A DNA stretch of 64,000 nt from NCBI GenBank assembly GCA_028279985.1, contig JANQMR010000016.1, positions 62,001 through 126,000 on the forward strand, read 5' to 3'. The notes beneath the pieces were generated by a model. It ran no database searches. It had not been told where the DNA came from and worked only from the letters and a program-made list of their open reading frames with translations. The translations under genes and the position numbers were made by a program. Shown piece after piece: positions 25,956 through 35,560 of the stretch. The first letter of the stretch is position 1, and each line of letters begins with the position of its first letter. Source of the DNA: Woeseiaceae bacterium (GTDB lineage Bacteria; Pseudomonadota; Gammaproteobacteria; Steroidobacterales; Woeseiaceae).

Positions 25956-25993
25956 CAGGTCGCGGCAGGCCCCATGCAGGAAGAGCCGGCCTT

Positions 25994-26025
25994 ACGTCAA
26001 CCCTACCGCACGTCAACCCTACCGC
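25994..26025 (-). repeat. 16-bp perfect duplication containing the DUF885 stop codon
   Basis: ACGTCAACCCTACCGC occurs twice back to back. The minus-strand TAG at 26021-26019 is in the second copy. Confidence 0.9.
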
Positions 26026-27764
26026 TGTGCCTCCACCCAGGCATCCATCCGTCGTTGCAGCAGATCCAGCGGTAGCGCCCCGGCGCCGAGCAGTTCGTCG
26101 TGGAAGGCGCGGATGTCGAAGCGCTCGCCGAGCGCCGCCTCGGCGCTGTCGCGCATTGCCTGTATCCGGATCTCCCCGATCTTGTAGGCCAGCGCCTGGC
26201 CCGGCATGACGATGTAACGGTCGATTTCGTTGACGATGTCGTGCTCGGATTTTGCCGCGTTGTCCCTGAAAAAATCGATCGCCTGCTGGCGGGTCCAGCC
26301 CTTGTAGTGCAAGCCGGTGTCGACCACCAGCCGAATGGCGCGCCACATCTCGTAGGTGAGCTGTCCGAAACGCGAATACGGATCGGTGTAGAGCCCCAGC
26401 TCGTACCCCAGGCTTTCGCTGTAAAGGCCCCAGCCTTCGACGAAGGCCGTAAAGTGGGTATACCGTCGAAACTCGGGCATGTCGCCGAGCTCCTGTTGCA
26501 AGGCGATCTGCAGATGGTGGCCCGGCATGGCCTCGTGCACGGACAGTACCTCGATTTCGTATTTGGGCCGTGTTTCAGGCCGGTACAGGTTGACCCAGTA
26601 GATACCGGCGCGACTGCCGTCGGCGGCCGGCGCCGAGTAATAGGCCGTCGTCGTGTCGGGTGCGATCGCATCCGGGATCGGTTTGACCCCGTACGGCATC
26701 CGCGGCAGTTTGCCGAACAAGCGTACGAGCTCGGGGTCGATCCGTTTGCTGGTTGCGAGATAAGCTTGGTACAAATCCTCCGGATCGTCGTAGTAGAACT
26801 GCGGATCGGTGCGCAGGAATTCGAGGAAATCCTCGAAGCCGCCTTCGAAGTCGAGCTCGGCCATGACGGCCAGCATCTCACCGCGAATGCGGCTGACCTC
26901 GTCGAGCCCGACCCGATGGATTTCGTCGGGGGTCATTCGCGTCGTCGTGTGGTAGCGTGCGAGCCGCTCGTACCAGGCGGCGCCGTCGGCCAGGCTAGAT
27001 AGCCCGACGCTGTCCCGCGCCGCGGGCAGGTAACGGTTCTCGAAGTAACGCGCCAGTTTTCGATAGGCGGGTACGATGATGTCGTCGATGGTCCGGCGCG
27101 CTTCCGCCCGCAAGCGTCCCCGTTCGGCCTCGGGTATCGACTCGGGCAATTTTTCGAATGCCCGATAGAACGGGCTCTGCTCGGGCGATTCGACGAGCTG
27201 TCGCTCGATCTGCGCCGGGAGACGTTCCATCAGCACGCGCGGCGCCACCCGTTCGGCCCTGCGGCCGCGCTCGGCCAGCCCGATCGACTGCTCGACGACG
27301 GTATCCAGGCTTCTCATCCGGGCGAGCCAGTCGTCGAAATCGCCGGCCGTCTCGAGCCTGATGAAGTTGGCTTGGTTATCGAGGTTCTGCACACCGCCGC
27401 GCTGGTTGAACGGCATCAGGTGCGCCTGGAACCGGTGCATGTCCACCTGGTCTTGCAGGTCGCGGCGGAACAGCTCGTAGTTGAGCCGGTCCGCGTCCGA
27501 CAGTGCGTCGCGTTCGATCGCGTGGAGCCTGCGCAGGAACTCCTGCCTTTGTCGATGCCGGCGTTCGAAGGCCTCGACGCTCGAGTCCGGCCACAGGCGG
27601 TTGTAACGGCGGTCGCCCAGTCGCGAAGCAAAAAGCGGCGCTTCCGCGAGCCGCCATTCCCAGGCTTCTTCGAGCAGCGAGTCGAAGTCGGCTTTGGCGC
27701 CGGCTAACGACCAGGCGGGGGCGAGCGCCAGCAGTGCCGCAAGAACGAAGGGCAGGAATCTCAT
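26019..27764 (-). CDS. DUF885 family putative zinc metallopeptidase, exported
   Basis: A 581-residue protein with a signal peptide (MRFLPFVLAALLALAPAWSLAGA). The signature HEAMPGHHLQIALQQELG, followed by FVEGWGLYSESLG, defines DUF885, a helical family that looks like an M32/M3-type zinc peptidase (HExxxGHH in place of HExxH). Substrate unknown; members often carry signal peptides and are presumed periplasmic. It is convergent with ubiI and divergent from the glycine riboswitch. The family is long known but poorly characterised. Confidence 0.85.
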   Translation of the reverse strand: MRFLPFVLAALLALAPAWSLAGAKADFDSLLEEAWEWRLAEAPLFASRLGDRRYNRLWPDSSVEAFERRHRQRQEFLRRLHAIERDALSDADRLNYELFRRDLQDQVDMHRFQAHLMPFNQRGGVQNLDNQANFIRLETAGDFDDWLARMRSLDTVVEQSIGLAERGRRAERVAPRVLMERLPAQIERQLVESPEQSPFYRAFEKLPESIPEAERGRLRAEARRTIDDIIVPAYRKLARYFENRYLPAARDSVGLSSLADGAAWYERLARYHTTTRMTPDEIHRVGLDEVSRIRGEMLAVMAELDFEGGFEDFLEFLRTDPQFYYDDPEDLYQAYLATSKRIDPELVRLFGKLPRMPYGVKPIPDAIAPDTTTAYYSAPAADGSRAGIYWVNLYRPETRPKYEIEVLSVHEAMPGHHLQIALQQELGDMPEFRRYTHFTAFVEGWGLYSESLGYELGLYTDPYSRFGQLTYEMWRAIRLVVDTGLHYKGWTRQQAIDFFRDNAAKSEHDIVNEIDRYIVMPGQALAYKIGEIRIQAMRDSAEAALGERFDIRAFHDELLGAGALPLDLLQRRMDAWVEAQR

Positions 27765-27817
27765 CGTGCGGGGTCTCCACAGAAAGGCTGCGGTATTGTC
27801 ATCGGCGCGGTCGCGGC

Positions 27818-27846
27818 TGGCAACCGCAACGGGCTTTGGCTATGAT
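27818..27846 (+). promoter_or_regulatory. probable promoter of the gcv operon
   Basis: TGGCAA (27818-27823), 17-nt spacer, TATGAT (27841-27846). It predicts transcription start near 27853, about 20 nt before the riboswitch. Confidence 0.55.
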
Positions 27847-27870
27847 CGGCGGCTTCAATCGATAGCATGC

Positions 27871-28048
27871 TCGGAAGAGATCCCGCGCCGCGGGACGCCG
27901 AAGGCGCAACTCGCCCGGAAACGCTCAGGCAAAAGGACCGGGTATGCTGATTGGCTCTGGAGAGCGGCCGTTTGCGGCCCACCGAAGGGGTAAACGGCGC
28001 GGTTACGACCCGCGCCATTGATCTCTCAGGTACCAAGGGACAGAGGGG
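27871..28048 (+). ncRNA. tandem glycine riboswitch (gcvT motif)
   Basis: Two aptamers in series. The first has GCCGAAGGCGCAA and CTCAGGCAAAAGGACCG and closes with CTCTGGAGAG. The second has CACCGAAGGGGTAAAC and ATCTCTCAGGTACCAAGGGA closing with CAGAGGGG. These are the conserved cores of the glycine-responsive class, which normally turns on glycine cleavage genes when glycine is high. gcvT starts 59 nt later. No obvious terminator lies between, so control is probably at translation, but I have not folded it. The 343-nt gap before gcvT holds only this and its promoter. Confidence 0.95.
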
Positions 28049-28107
28049 CGGCGGGCCGGTTCGGTCCGCCACGTAGCTTCGCCCGTGACCCGAGTACTGG
28101 AGCCTGG

Positions 28108-29199
28108 ATGGGTAAAAAGACCCCGCTTTACGACAAGCACGTCGAGGCCGGCGCGCGGATCGTCGATTTCGGCGGCTGGGACATGCCGCTGCACTACGGT
28201 TCGCAAAAACAGGAGCACCACGCCGTGCGTCGAGACGCCGGCGTATTCGACGTGTCCCACATGACGATCGTGGACGTCGCGGGTGACGGCGCCAGGCCGT
28301 TCTTGCGCAGGCTGTTGGCCAACGACGTAGCCAGGCTCGCCGAGTCCGGGCGAGCGCTCTACAGTTGCATGCTCAACGAATCCGGCGGCGTCATCGACGA
28401 TTTGATCGCGTATTACTTCGACGAGACGAACTATCGCCTGGTGGTCAACGCCGCGACGCGCGACAAGGACCTCGCCTGGATACGCCGTCAGGCCGAGGCC
28501 TTCGACGTCAGGATTTCCGAACGTGCCGAGCTGGCGATGCTCGCCGTGCAGGGCCCGAACGCCCGTGAGCGAACGGCACCCTGTATCGATGCCGAATGGC
28601 GGGACGCCGCCCTCGAGCTCAAACCGTTCTACGGCATGCACGCAGGCAGCGCGTTCGTCGCGCGCACCGGATACACCGGCGAGGACGGTTTCGAGCTGGT
28701 CGCGCCGGCCGAATACGCGCCGGCGCTCTGGGACCGGCTGCTCGCTGCCGGAATCGCGGCCTGCGGTCTGGGCGCGCGCGATACGCTGCGACTCGAGGCT
28801 GCGATGAATCTCTACGGCAACGACATGGACGAAAGCGTGTCGCCGCTGGAATCCGGACTCGGCTGGACGGTGGCCTGGGAGCCGGGCGATCGCGATTTCA
28901 TCGGCAGGCCGGCGCTGGAGACACTGCGCGAGGCCACCGGCAAGCGGCGCTTCGTCGGACTGCTGCTAGAAGATCGCGGCGTGCTGCGCGATCGGCAGAA
29001 GGTGCTGGTCGACGGCATCGGCGAGGGAGAGATTACCTCCGGCGGCTATTCGCCGACGATCGGCCGGTCGATTGCGCTGGCCCGCCTGCCGGCCGGAAAC
29101 TACGAACACGCGCAAGTCGAGGTGCGCGGAAAGTTGTTGCGCGCGCGGCTGGTCAAGCTGCCGTTCGTTCGCAACGGGCAGGTCCGGATCGACTTGTGA
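28108..29199 (+). CDS. gcvT: glycine cleavage T-protein (aminomethyltransferase)
   Basis: A 363-residue tetrahydrofolate-dependent component of glycine cleavage. It accepts the aminomethyl group from lipoyl-GcvH, releasing ammonia and making 5,10-methylene-THF. Motifs: [71 protein letters not shown] lies 5 nt before the ATG. It is first in gcvT-gcvH-gcvPA-gcvPB under a glycine riboswitch. Confidence 0.98.
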   Translation: MGKKTPLYDKHVEAGARIVDFGGWDMPLHYGSQKQEHHAVRRDAGVFDVSHMTIVDVAGDGARPFLRRLLANDVARLAESGRALYSCMLNESGGVIDDLIAYYFDETNYRLVVNAATRDKDLAWIRRQAEAFDVRISERAELAMLAVQGPNARERTAPCIDAEWRDAALELKPFYGMHAGSAFVARTGYTGEDGFELVAPAEYAPALWDRLLAAGIAACGLGARDTLRLEAAMNLYGNDMDESVSPLESGLGWTVAWEPGDRDFIGRPALETLREATGKRRFVGLLLEDRGVLRDRQKVLVDGIGEGEITSGGYSPTIGRSIALARLPAGNYEHAQVEVRGKLLRARLVKLPFVRNGQVRIDL

Positions 29200-29249
29200 C
29201 CCGGATGCATGCAAGAGTGAATACCGAAACGACAGAGGAGAGCGCATGA
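29196..29249 (+). CDS. putative bridging micro-ORF between gcvT and gcvH (17 codons)
   Basis: [17 protein letters not shown]: its GTG overlaps the gcvT stop (GTGA) and its TGA overlaps the gcvH ATG (ATGA). The gcvH Shine-Dalgarno GAGGAG is inside it. Confidence 0.35.
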   Translation: MTRMHARVNTETTEESA

Positions 29250-29635
29250 GCGAGCTACCGGGAGACCTGATGTACACGAGCGAGCACGAATGGCTGCGAC
29301 GCGAGGACGACGGCAGCGTCACGATCGGCATTACGGACCACGCGCAGGCCGCGTTGGGCGATCTCGTTTACGTCGAATTGCCGGAAATCGGACAGGTCGT
29401 CGAGACGGGCGGCGACATGGCGGTCGTCGAATCCGTGAAGGCCGCCTCGGACGTCTACGCACCGGTGGCGGGTGAAGTCACGGCCGTCAACGAAGCTCTC
29501 GCCGACGATCCGGAGAAAATCAACAACGACCCGTATGGCGACGGGTGGATCGTCCGGCTTGCGCCCAGCGACGACGACGGCGGGCTGCTGTCGCCGGAGG
29601 ACTACCAGGCGATACTGGACGAGCTGGACAACTGA
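29246..29635 (+). CDS. gcvH: glycine cleavage H-protein
   Basis: A 129-residue lipoyl carrier of the glycine cleavage system. The lipoylated Lys lies in [14 protein letters not shown]; the N-terminal [10 protein letters not shown] is the family pattern. A GAGGAG box precedes the ATG. Lipoylation would need LipB (61421-62152 here) and LipA (not in the window). Confidence 0.98.
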   Translation: MSELPGDLMYTSEHEWLRREDDGSVTIGITDHAQAALGDLVYVELPEIGQVVETGGDMAVVESVKAASDVYAPVAGEVTAVNEALADDPEKINNDPYGDGWIVRLAPSDDDGGLLSPEDYQAILDELDN

Positions 29636-29645
29636 GGTCGGCCAC

Positions 29646-31040
29646 ATGCCATTCATTCCCCACACCGAGGAAGACACGGCGGAGATGCTCGCCGCCATCG
29701 GGGCCGAGCGGATCGAGGACCTGTTCGACGAGATTCCCGCAGAGCTCAGGATCGATTCGCTGGAGCGCGTACCCAAGGCGCTCAACGAAATGGAAGTGAG
29801 CCGGCTGATGCACCGGCGCGCCCAACGCGACGGCGCGCCGAGTTGTTTCATCGGCGCCGGCGCGTACGAGCATCACATCCCGGCGGCGGTGTGGGAGATC
29901 GCAACCCGAGGCGAGTTTTACAGCGCCTATACGCCCTACCAGGCCGAGGCCAGCCAGGGCACCCTGCAGACGATCTACGAGTATCAAACGATGATGTGCG
30001 AGCTGACCGGGCTCGACGTCAGCAATGCCTCGCTGTACGACGGCGCGTCGGCCGTCGCCGAAGCCGCGTTGATGGCCGTTCGCAGTAACCGCAAGGCCGG
30101 CTCGCGGAAGGTTCTGCTCGCGCCCGGCGTCAATCCGACCTACCGCAAGGTCGCCCGGGCGATCGCCGGCAATCAGGGCTTGGAGTTCGAATACCTGCCG
30201 ATGGACACGGCCGACGGCGGCGTGGATTTCGAACGTCTGGACCAGGACACGGCGCCGGTGGCCGTCGTCGTGCAGCAGCCGTCGTTTTTCGGAACCCTGG
30301 CCGACGTCGATCGGCTGACCGACTGGGCCCACGACCGCGGCGCTTTTGTCGTCGCCGTCGTCAACCCGACGTCGCTGGCTTTGCTCAAGGCGCCGGGTCA
30401 CTGGGGCGAGGCGGGTGCGGACATCGCCTGCGGCGAGGGTCAGCCGCTGGGAGTGCCGCTGTCCTCAGGCGGGCCGTACTTCGGTTTCATGACGTGCAAG
30501 CAGCAACACGTCCGGCAGATGCCGGGACGTATCGTCGGCCGAACCACCGACCTGGACGGCAACACCGGATACGCGTTGACCCTGCAGGCCAGGGAACAAC
30601 ACATACGACGTACTAAAGCGACGTCGAACATCTGCACCAACCAGGGACTGATGGTCACCGCGGCGACGATTTATCTGTCGCTGCTGGGCGCCGACGGCCT
30701 CGCGGCCGTCGCGAAAGCGTCGCATCGGAATACGGCCAGGCTCGCCCGCGGCTTGTGCGGCATCGCGGGCGTGGAGCCCGTGTTCGACGCGCCGCATTTC
30801 CACGAGTTCGCGCTCAGGCTGGACCGCCCCGTCGCGCCGGTGCTCGAGATGCTGGCGGCGCGCGACATCCTGGGCGGTTACGACCTGAGTATCGAATATC
30901 CAGAATTCGGTCCAGAACTCGGCAATCTGGGCCATGTGCTATTGGTCTGCGCGACGGAGACCAAGACCGACGCCGACATCGAGGCCTACGTCACGGCTAT
31001 GCGCGAGATCCTCGAAACGCCCGTCGCGCAGAGCGCCTGA
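29646..31040 (+). CDS. gcvPA: glycine dehydrogenase (decarboxylating) subunit 1
   Basis: A 464-residue alpha subunit of the split P-protein. Motifs: [58 protein letters not shown]. It decarboxylates glycine together with gcvPB using PLP. The split form is found in many bacteria, unlike the single-chain GcvP of E. coli. Confidence 0.97.
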   Translation: MPFIPHTEEDTAEMLAAIGAERIEDLFDEIPAELRIDSLERVPKALNEMEVSRLMHRRAQRDGAPSCFIGAGAYEHHIPAAVWEIATRGEFYSAYTPYQAEASQGTLQTIYEYQTMMCELTGLDVSNASLYDGASAVAEAALMAVRSNRKAGSRKVLLAPGVNPTYRKVARAIAGNQGLEFEYLPMDTADGGVDFERLDQDTAPVAVVVQQPSFFGTLADVDRLTDWAHDRGAFVVAVVNPTSLALLKAPGHWGEAGADIACGEGQPLGVPLSSGGPYFGFMTCKQQHVRQMPGRIVGRTTDLDGNTGYALTLQAREQHIRRTKATSNICTNQGLMVTAATIYLSLLGADGLAAVAKASHRNTARLARGLCGIAGVEPVFDAPHFHEFALRLDRPVAPVLEMLAARDILGGYDLSIEYPEFGPELGNLGHVLLVCATETKTDADIEAYVTAMREILETPVAQSA

Positions 31041-31049
31041 GAGCCGGCC

Positions 31050-31112
31050 GTGCCAAGTATTCGTTACGACAACCCTGTTCGCGCACGCCGTTCGAGAGGA
31101 AAACACGAGTGA
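31050..31112 (+). CDS. putative micro-ORF leading into gcvPB (20 codons)
   Basis: [20 protein letters not shown] begins 9 nt after the gcvPA stop and its TGA overlaps the gcvPB GTG (GTGA at 31109-31112). Weaker than the others because only the downstream junction overlaps. Confidence 0.25.
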   Translation: MPSIRYDNPVRARRSRGKHE

Positions 31113-32593
31113 ACGTTCAAGAGAAGCTGGACAGCACTTTATTCGAACAGTCGCGTCGCGGCCGCCGGGCCTTCGCGCAGGCGCCGGATGTCACCGAAGC
31201 TACGGACCTGCCCCAGGCGCTGTTGCGCCGGGACCGGCCCGGCTTACCCGAAGTTTCGGAATTGCAGGTCGTCAGGCATTTCACCCGCCTGTCGCAGAAG
31301 AATTTCTCGATCGACACCCACTTCTACCCATTGGGCTCGTGCACGATGAAATACAATCCGCGCGCCTGCAATACGCTCGCGAGCCTGCCGGGCTTCACGG
31401 GCCGCCACCCGCTGGGCCCGCTCAGCCATGCACAGGGTTTCCTGAGCTGCATGTGGGAGCTGCAGGAGATGCTCAAGGACGTCACCGGCATGCAGGGCGT
31501 CTCCCTGACCCCGATGGCCGGCGCGCAGGGCGAGCTGGCCGGCGTCGCAATGATCCGTGCCTACCACGATTCCCGCGGCGATCACGAGCGCCGTGAAATC
31601 CTGGTACCGGACGCGGCGCACGGCACCAACCCGGCGACGGCGAACATGTGCGGCTGCAAGGTCCGGGAGTTGCCGACGACCGCCGAGGGCGACGTCGACA
31701 TCGAGGCCCTGAAGGCCGCGGTCGGCGAGCATACGGCGGGGATCATGCTCACGAATCCTTCCACCCTGGGGGTATTCGAGCGCGACATCATCGCGGTGGA
31801 CAGGATCGTTCGCGATGCGGGCGGGCTCTTGTACTACGACGGCGCCAATCTCAATGCCATTCTCGGCAAGGTTCTTCCCGGCGACATGGGCTTCGACGTG
31901 ATTCACATGAACCTGCACAAGACTTTCTCGACGCCGCACGGAGGCGGCGGGCCGGGCTCCGGCGCGGTCGGCGTGGGCGAACGCCTGTTGCCGTTTTTGC
32001 CGACACCGGTGGTTTCCCGGACGCTGCGTGACGGCGAGGCCCATTACGGCTGGCTGACCGAGCGGGACCTGCCGCAGAGTATCGGGCGCTTGTCCGGTTT
32101 CATGGGTAACGCCGGCGTGCTGCTGCGCGCCTACGTCTACATGCGCATGGTCGGACGGGAAGGCATGCGCCGGATAGCCGAGTACGCGACACTCAATGCG
32201 AATTACCTGCAGGCGCGGCTGCAAGACGCGGGCTTCGAGCTGGCGTTCCCGAACCGGCGGGCGAGTCACGAGTTCGTCGTCACGCTCAAGCGCGAGGCCA
32301 GGGAGTTCGAGCTGACCGCGATGGACGTCGCCAAGGCTCTGCTGGATCGGGGATACCATGCCCCGACGACGTATTTTCCGTTGTTGGTTCCCGAGTGCCT
32401 GCTGATCGAGCCGACGGAAACGGAATCGAAGCAGACGCTGGACGGTTTCGTCGACGCGATGATCGACATCCTGAGCCAGGCGCGCGATCGTGGCGCGAGC
32501 TTCAAGGAAGCGCCGCATTCGATGCCGGTGCGGCGGCTCGACGACGTCAAGGCGGCGCGGGAGCTCGACGTGCGTTTCGGTAAAACGGCGTAA
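31109..32593 (+). CDS. gcvPB: glycine dehydrogenase (decarboxylating) subunit 2
   Basis: A 494-residue PLP-binding beta subunit. The Schiff-base Lys is in [18 protein letters not shown]. Other motifs: [21 protein letters not shown]-like [24 protein letters not shown]. It starts with GTG, GAGAGGA lying 8 nt upstream. It completes the operon; there is no aminomethyl or lpd gene here, so the L-protein must be elsewhere. Confidence 0.97.
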   Translation: MNVQEKLDSTLFEQSRRGRRAFAQAPDVTEATDLPQALLRRDRPGLPEVSELQVVRHFTRLSQKNFSIDTHFYPLGSCTMKYNPRACNTLASLPGFTGRHPLGPLSHAQGFLSCMWELQEMLKDVTGMQGVSLTPMAGAQGELAGVAMIRAYHDSRGDHERREILVPDAAHGTNPATANMCGCKVRELPTTAEGDVDIEALKAAVGEHTAGIMLTNPSTLGVFERDIIAVDRIVRDAGGLLYYDGANLNAILGKVLPGDMGFDVIHMNLHKTFSTPHGGGGPGSGAVGVGERLLPFLPTPVVSRTLRDGEAHYGWLTERDLPQSIGRLSGFMGNAGVLLRAYVYMRMVGREGMRRIAEYATLNANYLQARLQDAGFELAFPNRRASHEFVVTLKREAREFELTAMDVAKALLDRGYHAPTTYFPLLVPECLLIEPTETESKQTLDGFVDAMIDILSQARDRGASFKEAPHSMPVRRLDDVKAARELDVRFGKTA

Positions 32594-32752
32594 GGTCCCG
32601 CGCGGTTTTACGGGCCGCAACCGATTTCAGGCTGCCTGAGGCCGCGTGTCCGCGGGCGCAGCGCTGCGGGAACCGGCGGGCATCCCGCGAGTCCGTATTA
32701 CACTACCGCGGGTGAGCAGGCGGACGGATGCGCCGCAAATGACGGGACAACC

Positions 32753-35560
32753 ATGATTCAAGCAAGACAGTTCCTCGCCATGTTGGCCGGCGCGGCCGTC
32801 GTCGCCTGGCAGCCGGCGGGCGCGGCGGACGATTCCGCCTGGAGCGCGACCCTCGAGCGCATCTCTTCGGGCGTCGTCTCGATCCGCGTGGACAGCACGC
32901 GGGCCTTCGATACCGAGTGGAATTCTTCGAGCCAGGCCACCGGATTCGTCGTCGACGCCGAGCAGGGCCTGATACTGACCAACCGGCATGTGGTGACGCC
33001 CGGGCCCGTCGTCGCCGAGGCCGTGTTCCGCAACAACGAGGAGGTTCGCCTGACCCCGGTGTATCGGGACCCGGTGCACGATTTCGGTTTCTTTCGCTAC
33101 GATCCGGCGGAATTGCGCTACATCGAACCGAACGAGCTTGCGCTGGCGCCCGAGGGCGCCGGCATCGGCCGGGAAATTCGTGTCGTCGGCAACGACGCCG
33201 GTGAGAAGCTCTCGATTCTGGCCGGCACCATCGCCCGTCTCGATCGAAAGGCGCCGGACTACGGGCGCGGCAAGTACAACGACTTCAACACCTTCTACCT
33301 GCAGGCGGCGTCGGGCACCTCGGGCGGTTCGTCCGGCTCGCCCGTGATCAACATCGAAGGGGAAGTCGTTGCGCTCAACGCCGGCGCCAACAATACCGCC
33401 GCATCGAGTTTTTTCCTGCCGCTGGATCGCATCGAGCGGGCGCTGACTTTGCTGCAGAACGGTCAGCCGGTGACTCGCGGTACCTTGCAGACGGTGTTCG
33501 AGAGCAAGGCTTACGACGAATTGCGGCGCCTGGGTCTGACGGACGAGTCCGAGCGCCTGGTGCGTTCCGCGTTTCCCGACGAGACCGGAATGCTGACCGT
33601 CGAGCAGGTGATACCGGACGCACCGGCCGACGGAAAGCTCGCGCCGGGCGACATCCTGTTGCGGGTCAACGGCGAGCTCGTGACGGAGTTCGTCCCTTTG
33701 GCAGCCGTGCTGGATGCCCATGTCGGCGGATCCGTCGCGCTCGAAATCGAACGCGGCGGCCGGCCGGTCGAGGTGGAAGTCCCGGTCTCGGACCTGCACG
33801 AAATCACGCCCGACGAGTATCTCGAGTTCGGTGACGCCATCGTCAACGATCTCTCGTACCAGCAGGCGCGGCACTACAACCTGCCGGTGCGCGGCGTCTA
33901 TGTCGCCAATCCGGGTTATCTGTTGTCCAAATCGGCGATCCCGCGCGGCGCGGTCATCACCGAATTCGGCAACGATGCGATCGCGAGCGTCGACGATCTG
34001 GAGGCCGCGCTCGCGGCGCTTGCGGACGGCGACCGCGCGATCGTCAGATACGTGACGATGGACAATCCGACCAACGTCATCGTCCGTTCTTTCGAAATGG
34101 ACCGGGTCTGGTTTCCGGCACAACGTTGCGCCCGCGACGATACGACCGGCATCTGGCCGTGCAGGCCGCTTGCGGACGGGCCCGAAGCAAAACCGCCGGT
34201 CGTCGGCAGCACCCGCTTTGCGGACTACGACGACCCTCGTGTGCGGGCCATCGCACCGTCGCTGGTCGTCGTCACCTTCGACCTGCCCTATACCTTGTCC
34301 GGCGTCGCGGACCGGCATTACTACGGCACCGGTGTGATCGTCGATGCCGAGCGCGGTTATGTCGTCGTCGACCGCAACACCGTGCCGATCGCGATCGGCG
34401 ACGTCACCGTGACCTTCGCCGGGTCGCTGGAAGTGCCGGGCAAGGTCGAGCAATTGCATCCGCTGCACAATCTGGCGATCGTGTCCTACGATCCGGTAAC
34501 GATCGGCGATACACCCGTCGAGACCGCCACGTTCAACACGGCGGCGCTCGCGCCCGGAGACGATGTCTGGGTGGTCGGCATCAAGGCCGATCACCAGCTC
34601 GTGCATCAGCAAAGCAAGGTGGCCTCGGTGGACCCGCTGGTGCTGCCGCTGTCGCGTACCCTGCGTTTTCGCGATTCGAACATCGAGGGTATCGACCTGG
34701 TGACGGCGCCGGCCGACGTGGACGGCGTGCTGGTGGATCGGCGCGGCCGGGTGTCGGCGCTCTGGTCCAGTTTCATGATCCAGTCCGGGGGCGACCCGAC
34801 GCAGTTCAATCGCGGTATCGGCGGCGAGCTGGTCGTCGAGTTCGTCGATACGGTTCGGGAGGGGCGGCCCTTTTATTCGCTGGAGGCCGAATTCGTGTAC
34901 GCGCCGCTGTTCGCGGCGCGCAAGATGGGCGTCGACGAGGAATGGCTCGAGCGGCTGGAGAAAAACGATCCCAAGAAACGTCGGGCGCTCTCGATTACCC
35001 GCATCGTGGCCGGTTCGCCGGCGGCGGGTATTTTACGTAATGGCGACATGATCCTCGCCGTCGACGGCGAAGTCGTAACCTCTTACCGCGCGCTGGAAAA
35101 AGCCGTGCAAAAAGCCGAGGTTGAGGTTACCGTATGGAGAAATGAGACGTCCGTCACACTTTCCGTCGAGACGGTTGCCTTGGACGGGCGTGGCATCGAC
35201 CGGGCGGTATCGTGGGCCGGCGCCTTGCTGCAGGACCCGCATCGCGCCATGGCGGCGCAGCGCGGCATCGAGCCTTACGGCGTTTATGTCGCGTTTTTCA
35301 GCTACGGCTCGCCGGCGACCCGTTACGGATTGTGGGCCGGCCGGCGGGTTGTAGAGGTCGACGAGGTGCCGACGCCGGACCTCGAGGCTTTCGTCGAGGC
35401 GGTGGAAGACAAGCAGGATCACGAGTCGATACGCTTGAAGACCGTGACATGGAACGGCGCGGTCGAAGTAATAACACTAAAACTGGACAACCAGTACTGG
35501 CCGGCTTATGAAATCAGAAGAACGGAAGAAGGTTGGAGGCGCTCGGCGATCGGTTCCTGA
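32753..35560 (+). CDS. giant HtrA-like protein, Nma111 type, tandem protease and PDZ domains
   Basis: A 935-residue protein with a signal peptide (LAMLAGAAVVAWQPAGA). The first trypsin-like domain (about 30-230) has a triad His79 in TNRHVV, Asp110 in HDFGFFRY and Ser194 in SGGSSGSPVI. PDZ-like domains follow (IPDAPADGKLAPGDILLRVN near 290; a second near 390). A second protease-like domain (about 500-700) is degenerate: DRNTVP replaces the His motif and LHPLHNLAIVSYDP replaces the Asp motif. Two more PDZ-like segments follow. This architecture resembles yeast Nma111 and plant DegP7 more than DegP. A signal peptide suggests periplasmic location. It overlaps the M23 gene by 53 nt. Confidence 0.85.
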   Translation: MIQARQFLAMLAGAAVVAWQPAGAADDSAWSATLERISSGVVSIRVDSTRAFDTEWNSSSQATGFVVDAEQGLILTNRHVVTPGPVVAEAVFRNNEEVRLTPVYRDPVHDFGFFRYDPAELRYIEPNELALAPEGAGIGREIRVVGNDAGEKLSILAGTIARLDRKAPDYGRGKYNDFNTFYLQAASGTSGGSSGSPVINIEGEVVALNAGANNTAASSFFLPLDRIERALTLLQNGQPVTRGTLQTVFESKAYDELRRLGLTDESERLVRSAFPDETGMLTVEQVIPDAPADGKLAPGDILLRVNGELVTEFVPLAAVLDAHVGGSVALEIERGGRPVEVEVPVSDLHEITPDEYLEFGDAIVNDLSYQQARHYNLPVRGVYVANPGYLLSKSAIPRGAVITEFGNDAIASVDDLEAALAALADGDRAIVRYVTMDNPTNVIVRSFEMDRVWFPAQRCARDDTTGIWPCRPLADGPEAKPPVVGSTRFADYDDPRVRAIAPSLVVVTFDLPYTLSGVADRHYYGTGVIVDAERGYVVVDRNTVPIAIGDVTVTFAGSLEVPGKVEQLHPLHNLAIVSYDPVTIGDTPVETATFNTAALAPGDDVWVVGIKADHQLVHQQSKVASVDPLVLPLSRTLRFRDSNIEGIDLVTAPADVDGVLVDRRGRVSALWSSFMIQSGGDPTQFNRGIGGELVVEFVDTVREGRPFYSLEAEFVYAPLFAARKMGVDEEWLERLEKNDPKKRRALSITRIVAGSPAAGILRNGDMILAVDGEVVTSYRALEKAVQKAEVEVTVWRNETSVTLSVETVALDGRGIDRAVSWAGALLQDPHRAMAAQRGIEPYGVYVAFFSYGSPATRYGLWAGRRVVEVDEVPTPDLEAFVEAVEDKQDHESIRLKTVTWNGAVEVITLKLDNQYWPAYEIRRTEEGWRRSAIGS

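Noticed and set aside
28018-28107. Upstream in-frame extension of gcvT
   Set aside because: This stretch is the second riboswitch aptamer; the ATG at 28108 has a Shine-Dalgarno and matches GcvT N-termini.
32627-34612. Long reading frame on the minus strand opposite the HtrA-like gene
   Set aside because: GC-rich DNA gives long antisense frames; it has no family motif and the plus-strand protein is clearly real.
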